Assembly: GCA_916700875.1 (NCBI GenBank) | Contig: CAKAKS010000066.1 | Location: 31,908,490-31,972,489, forward strand | Length of the DNA stretch: 64,000 nt | Direction of reading: 5' to 3' | DNA from: Sebastes aleutianus | Taxonomy: Eukaryota > Chordata > Actinopteri > Perciformes > Sebastidae | Shown: piece after piece, positions 58,672 through 64,000 of the stretch | Position numbering within the stretch: position 1 is the stretch's first letter | Layout: each line of letters starts with the position of its first letter | Position numbers and translations under genes: made by a program | The notes under the pieces: generated by a model | Told to the model about the DNA's origin: nothing | Databases searched by the model: none | The model's input: the letters and a program-made list of their open reading frames with translations, nothing else

Positions 58672-59559
58672 GGGGCCGTACACATGTCGCGTCTAAAACA
58701 CGTGGAAAACAACAGCTGTGCCGCTTTCATCCTTTTTATCCAAGGCGCTTTGGAGGTTGCGCTCCAGTCGCGCCTGCCGTTACTGAGCAACCAAAACCTG
58801 CGCGCTGCAATGACGATAACGAAGTTGCGGGTAATTTAGCAATAAGAGCCTCACTGACTAAACTAAATAAAGTCAAAACCAAGATAAATGGATTTCCAGC
58901 ACCGTAAATCCATCACAGTAACTTTGCTGCTTGATGTGTCTGTGTCAATTTGTCTGACCTTTGAACCGGATGTTGTGACGTCGTCGGACGGAAAGGGTGA
59001 AGCGAGTAAAATAGTCCGTGGGACAGATTGTAAAGCTCTGGGCAGACACGGAAAGGCGTAGACTGATATTTACGGAAGAAAGAAATTTGGTTGATTGGTT
59101 GTTCGGTGCGCGCTGCCGCGTTCCAAAAGTAATTGAACATATATTGCCATGAAGTGAAGGTCATTTGTTTGTTCCATTGCAACATCAGCACCCAGCAGCA
59201 AAGCTATACGCGCTTCTGCCATTTTGGACTGAAAGCGACTACCGGACGCCAGTTAAACATCTGGCTAAAAAGTTCCATATTATCTATTCTATTGTCATAT
59301 ATTGTACCGAAATGGCCTGTGTTGAACAATAAAATATTAGAAATATAATAAGCATTTTCAGTCCAAAATGGCAGCAGCAGCTGTTGTCAAAAAAACACTG
59401 GAGTTTTGTCTCTTTGCTTCTATATTCTTTGATCTCGGGACGCAGCTGGGAGGCTTGGGAATGCTTGCACGTTGTGACAGTGTCGATCCCACCTTTGAGC
59501 GTGCCTGCCGCGCAACAATGGAATTGAAGGTGCAAAAAACGCAGCATGTGTAAGGCCCC
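58672..59559. mobile_element. Harbinger-like MITE with TTA target duplication
   Basis: Ends GGGGCCGTACACATGTCGCG and CAGCATGTGTAAGGCCCC are inverted. The flanks are TTA at 58669-58671 and 59560-59562, the 3-bp target type of PIF/Harbinger elements. At 888 bases there is no transposase. A segment at about 59360-59440 resembles the interior of the foldback repeat at 48505. Confidence 0.72.
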
Positions 59560-59589
59560 TTATTTTTCTACCTTTGGACATGGCCTGAT

Positions 59590-59760
59590 TACAGTCTTTA
59601 TGCTAAGCTAAGCTAACCATCTCTTGGCTGTATATATTGTGTAATATTTAACGGACAAATGTCAGAGGGGTATCAATCTTTTGTTCTAACTTTCTGCAAG
59701 AAAGCGGAAAAGCTAAGTGTATATCCCAAAAAGTCAAACTATTCCTTAAAGTTGAAGTAC
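59590..59760. repeat. TAAGCTAAGCTAACCATCTC repeat fragment
   Basis: TTTATGCTAAGCTAAGCTAACC and AAGCGGAAAAGCTAAGTGTAT show it to be an inverted fragment of the repeat at 57470-57955. Confidence 0.55.
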
Positions 59761-62104
59761 ACAAGAATGGCTAAAGGAAATATCCAGGAGGGTGGCATTA
59801 ATTGAGAAACCAGCAATGAGTTGTATTTTAATTCTTGCATATACAGTAAGTAGAAAAAGAATACATATTCTTTGTGTCCATTTCCATGTTTGTTGCTCTG
59901 GCCAAGCAGGGACGTGACCGCTTATTTATGCGGCAGTCATGCGAGATGGACCTCATGAAGAGGCTGTCAAATAAAGACAGGAAAATGTTTTTCTCCCCTC
60001 CTTAAGAGCTGGCAGCAAATATAAAGGGACACTGTCAGAACATGAATGTGGCGGAGGAGATGCCAGCGCATTCATCAATGCCGGGCTTTATGTGTGGGAG
60101 AGGTTTTTGATGTGCAGGGCTCGTGCTGCAGTGGTCTTCGGTTGCGGGTGAAAGCCAGGAGCTTTGCCCAGCTGGGACTGAGCGATGGTAGATGCAAGCT
60201 GTCTTTCACGCCTCCTACAGCAGAAAGTTCTTCTCGGACTAGAAGAGAAATGACTAGAGCGTGGAAAGTGACAGTATACCGTCCCATTACAAGGGATTTG
60301 GGTGATTGGAAGTAACTCATTTTGAGTTTATGACAGCTTAATTGGGAACTTCTCATAAGTGCTTTTTTTGGGATGCTTGCCCATTAATAAAGCATGTCTT
60401 CCCTCTTCCTATCTCTCTAGTTTAGATTACTTAGATGCAGACATCTGGGTATCATGGAGGAGCACTGCAAATGAGGGTCTCTGTGCCACCCAATGTTGTG
60501 GCTGCGATGAAATCAATGCTGGCTGGCTGCTGCAGAGCTTTGCAGCATAGAGGGCAGTGCTGCAGTGTTAGTGAGGCTCCTTCAGCCACGGAACCAGATA
60601 TACGGCACCAACGTACATGCTACGCACACAAAGTGAGACACGTCATATGAGACTGTAGGACAAATCAAGCCGACTCAGCAGTACTAGAATCCAGTTAGCC
60701 TGAATTCATTGGCTGATAATTCTCCAACAAGTAAAGCTTGGCTAAGCTTTTTTGTGCCCTACTTTGAAAAGTGTGTAAAAATGTAACCACTTTCACATTT
60801 CCTCTGTTGTTGCCATGGTGTCTGCACTAACTTGTCATCATCATATCTGCGGGAAGCACTGTAATCCTCTTATTCTGCCTGATATCCTCACTGCAAACTA
60901 GAATTCAGGCAGTGCCTGGCCGAGCTGCCGCTGCGTGACCCTCTATTTGTGTCGAGGTGTTAGGCTTATATTACCTCTGCTCTTCGGCAAGTTCACTGAA
61001 GTCATCCCGCGGCAGCACTACCACGGAGCATCATGGGAGCCCGCAGGCACCACCAAGGCCTGAAATGATGTGGATCGATGTGCGCAAGCCAAATGTGCAT
61101 CTCCTCCGTGCCTGTGTGGAAATCAGAGCTCCAGCGATTGAGCTGTTGACAGCCTCGTCTTCCATTTCAGCTGTGCTCTTTGGTAGTGCTGCAGGCCCGC
61201 GGGTGGGTGCTGTTGGATGGGTGATGGGTGGTCACTGCGTAGCTCCAAGCCAGCCGCACAGATCGGGCGAGGAGGCCTCAGCTACTGGAGGTCCACAGGG
61301 AAGGAGGATAGAAGGAAAGAGGGAGGGAGCAAGGAATGGAGGAGAATAGAGAGAACACTTGGCATTACTGGAGCTTGGATTGATTTAACCGTACAGAGCA
61401 TTCGTTGGGGGTTGTATGTGTAGCGTGTGTGTCGAAGGGGTGAAGAGGTGGGAGAGCTGGCTCTGGGAAAAAAAAGGTTCACTAATAAGGATGAGAGATG
61501 CAGTCAGCAGTCTCAGCCTCCGTGCTAATCAAACCGCTAACCTTGGCATAGTAAGTGCTGTGATCTCTCTGCTGCAATGCAATGCAGTGGATGTACAGTG
61601 TGTTTAATAAGTAGCACCTTTTTTGTGAGATCTGAGCAGGAAATCCCTTTTACTATTCTTACCTGTCATAAATGATTAAAGTCCAGTGAGGAGAAGGAAT
61701 AGTTTACGGTTCAGTTTCCACTTAGAATATATGTACAATCATGGCGGGCAGTGTCATAATGTTGCCATGTTCCCAGATCTGATTACAATGTCATCATAAA
61801 TGATGTTTAAAACTATGGAAATCAAACCCATGTTGAAATAAACTGCATCCTTTAAGTCAGTAGCATTCATTTGGAGTTGTGTTTCTGGCAAAGTGATGAA
61901 TGTGTTTTAACAGACCAACACAGTAAGTTGCCGGCCGTAAAACCAAAAGCTGCTGAAAGGCGATAAAACATTGATAGAGTTGAGAGACGCTGCAGAGTCG
62001 GGTGATTCTCTGTGGGTCTGTCTATACAAGCAGCCACGTTGACATTACACATAGTCATTTGATCCATTGTTCATACAAAAATATTGATTAGGGCAGCTTT
62101 TAAA
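59761..62104. other. putative arvcf intron segment
   Basis: Fairly GC-rich in places (60040-60360, 60920-61350), with overlapping open frames on both strands but no recognisable domain or convincing exon borders. Conserved noncoding sequence is possible but cannot be tested here. Confidence 0.35.
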
Positions 62105-62109
62105 AGACA

Positions 62110-62217
62110 GTTAATTGAAAGGTGCAGTGTGTAGGATCTGGCGGCATCTAGCGGTGAGGTTGCAGATTGCAACCAAATGAAACTTCCCGTGTGCCAAGCG
62201 TGCAGGAGAGCTACAGC
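62110..62217. mobile_element. truncated GGTGCAGTGTGTAGGATC-type repeat
   Basis: GAAAGGTGCAGTGTGTAGGATC and TCTAGCGGTGAGGTTGCAGATT form the start of a common teleost DNA repeat. It is cut off at about 62217, where the inverted TAGGGCTGTCAA element begins. Confidence 0.55.
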
Positions 62218-62779
62218 TTGCTTTATGCAAATGTATATATATATATATTTATTATTGGAAATCAATTGACAACACAAAACAATGACAAATATTGTCCAGA
62301 AACCCTCACAGGTACTGCATTTAGCATAAAAAATATGCTCAAATCATAACGTGGCAAACTGCAGCCCAACAGACAACAACAGCTGTCAGTGTGTCAGTGT
62401 GCTGACTTGACTATGACTTGCCCCAAACAACATGTGATTATCATAAAGTGGGCATGTGTGTAAAGGGGAGACTCGTGGGTACCCATAGAACCCATTTTCA
62501 TTCACATACTATCTTGAGGTCAGCGGTCAAGGGAGCCATTTGAAAAGCAGTTTTTCCTCGCCAAAATTTAGCATAAGTTTGGAGCGTTACGTAGTCTCCT
62601 TTCCAACTAGCTAGTATGACATGGTTGGTACCGATGGATTCCTTAGGTTCTTCTAGTTTCATTTGATGCCAGTATCTTCACTCTAGCTTTAGAACTGAGC
62701 TACCAACAAAAAAATCCCAAGTTGTGTTAACGTGTTAAAGATTACTGTTTATTATCGCGTTAACTTTGACAGCACTAAT
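62218..62779 (-). mobile_element. TAGGGCTGTCAA-ended MITE, inverted copy
   Basis: Reverse-complement copy running from GCTTGCTTTATGCAAATG to GTTAACTTTGACAGCACTA. The end nearest 62218 is truncated; the other end keeps the terminal motif with one change (GCACTA for GCCCTA). It contains a short (AT)n stretch. Confidence 0.75.
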
Positions 62780-64000
62780 AAAAACACACAATTGAAATGA
62801 TGAGGAAATAAATGGTTGTATTTTCATTGATTAAAAAAAGCCCAACATATTTCTTTCTTGTAGTTTTAATTATGTATCATAAGCTGCTTAGATCTTCGGC
62901 CCATATGGATCACAGATCAACTACGGTCCGTTACACCACTAATGGCTTATAGTAACCCCTTGAAGAGATTAAAATATCTTACTAAAACAAACATTTCAGT
63001 AAATGGTGTTATATTTCAAGAACACTGCGCTCATTTCTTTTAGGCTGTATACAAAAGTTTAATAATCAGATTGATTCCACAGCACTGACTTACTCATCCT
63101 CTATACGCTGATATCAATACAGTATGTCACCAACAGCCAAACCACCCCATCCCCCTTTTTCATCACTGAATCACTTCAAACAGATGCTGGCACCATGAAT
63201 GACAGCGAGGCTGGCTCTGCGGGAATGAGAGGGAGGGAAGGGGGGATGGATGGATGCAGAAGCTGATGGGATTGAATGGTAACTGATCCCTTGGTGTTGC
63301 TGGCATGGCATGGCAGAGGACGAAGCCATGACGTCCCACAGGGACCCAGTTAGCCCAAAGCATTTGTCATGGTGAATGATGTAACGGGCTTTGTTAAAGG
63401 ATTGTGTGTGATGATTTATTTGTGAGTGTGTGCACTGACATACTGTAGGACATATGCCCAATCTCCCCTTTCCCAGGATATGAGATCACATCGCTGCGTG
63501 TCCACGACGCCGTTATGCGCTGGCTGTGGCTGAATAAATTTGAATTTGCATCAGCATTTCTACTCTACTCTCTCTTCATCTCTTAATGCTCTTATCACAC
63601 TACGAGCCAGATATTGTATCTCCATATCTATAAGATGTAAGGCAAAATCCGTTCAGACTCGTCTCTTAGAGCTAACCATCATGGACCGGATGAAAAGAGT
63701 TGTGTGTAACCTTGGCCTTTACAACCGGTAAAGATTACACTAAACATGGAAAACCCCATTTTCATATTCTTAAAGTCTCAAACGAGATCTCTCTCACTCT
63801 GTGTTTGTGTGTTTTGAGATTGACGAAGTAAAACTGATCTGTGGTGTTATAGGACCCACAGAACGTTTGTAATGGGAGGCATCTGAAACTCATATAATCA
63901 TCATTGTACCTTTAGGCTTCAAAATAAAACATGACCTGCAGTATATTTAGCATATTTAGTATAGTATATATTAGTGTATTTTTTGTATCAGAGAGTTGCT
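62780..64000. other. putative arvcf intron segment, window end
   Basis: No gene, RNA or bounded element recognised. Confidence 0.4.

Noticed and set aside
60957..61349. 130-codon open frame in a GC-rich stretch, considered as an arvcf coding exon
   Set aside because: It has no armadillo-type or p120-catenin N-terminal motif, overlapping frames exist on the other strand, and no acceptor/donor pair fits.

Overview
This window is vertebrate nuclear DNA, almost certainly from a ray-finned, percomorph-like fish. The genes are split by long introns with GT/AG borders. The rest is packed with the small DNA transposons, LINE tails and dinucleotide microsatellites typical of teleost genomes. The species cannot be fixed from the sequence alone.

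Two host genes can be read exon by exon, both on the minus strand. At the left edge is the 5' half of dgcr8, the RNA-binding partner of Drosha in the Microprocessor. It has a noncoding first exon at a GC-rich promoter (about 7165-7330) and coding exons at 5867-5181, 3270-3108, 2227-2085, 1377-1035 and 911-714; its two double-stranded-RNA-binding domains lie beyond base 1. Upstream of it is the complete tango2 gene: a noncoding exon near 41.1 kb and eight coding exons from 39869 down to 12184, encoding 275 residues with all phases matching. About 3 kb further on, a probable noncoding first exon (ending at a donor after 44263) points the other way. By synteny with human 22q11.2 (ARVCF-TANGO2-DGCR8) it is probably arvcf, and the remaining 19.7 kb would be its first intron.

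The most informative signal is in dgcr8 exon 2. It carries two hairpins: one in the 5' UTR (6013-6058) matching human miR-3618, and one just inside the coding region (5723-5792) matching human miR-1306. These are the stems by which the mammalian Microprocessor cuts and represses DGCR8 mRNA, so this feedback loop appears to be retained in fish.

Mobile DNA fills most of the rest. An intact Tc1-like element (22092-23714, DD34E transposase, about 211-bp inverted ends, TA target duplication) sits inside an older TTAA-flanked MITE (22053-24172) in a tango2 intron. Other identifiable items are a hAT-type MITE with an exact 8-bp target duplication (15077-15446), a Harbinger-like MITE with TTA duplication (58672-59559), three copies of a TTAA element with AGGTCCC-like ends, several copies of a TAGGGCTGTCAA-ended element, and two inverted copies of a 1.1-kb element that shares that element's core but has different ends. 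There are also a foldback element, a 42-bp minisatellite open in several frames, a relic of a RecQ-like helicase, and a locally duplicated exon-like segment in which one copy looks spliced.
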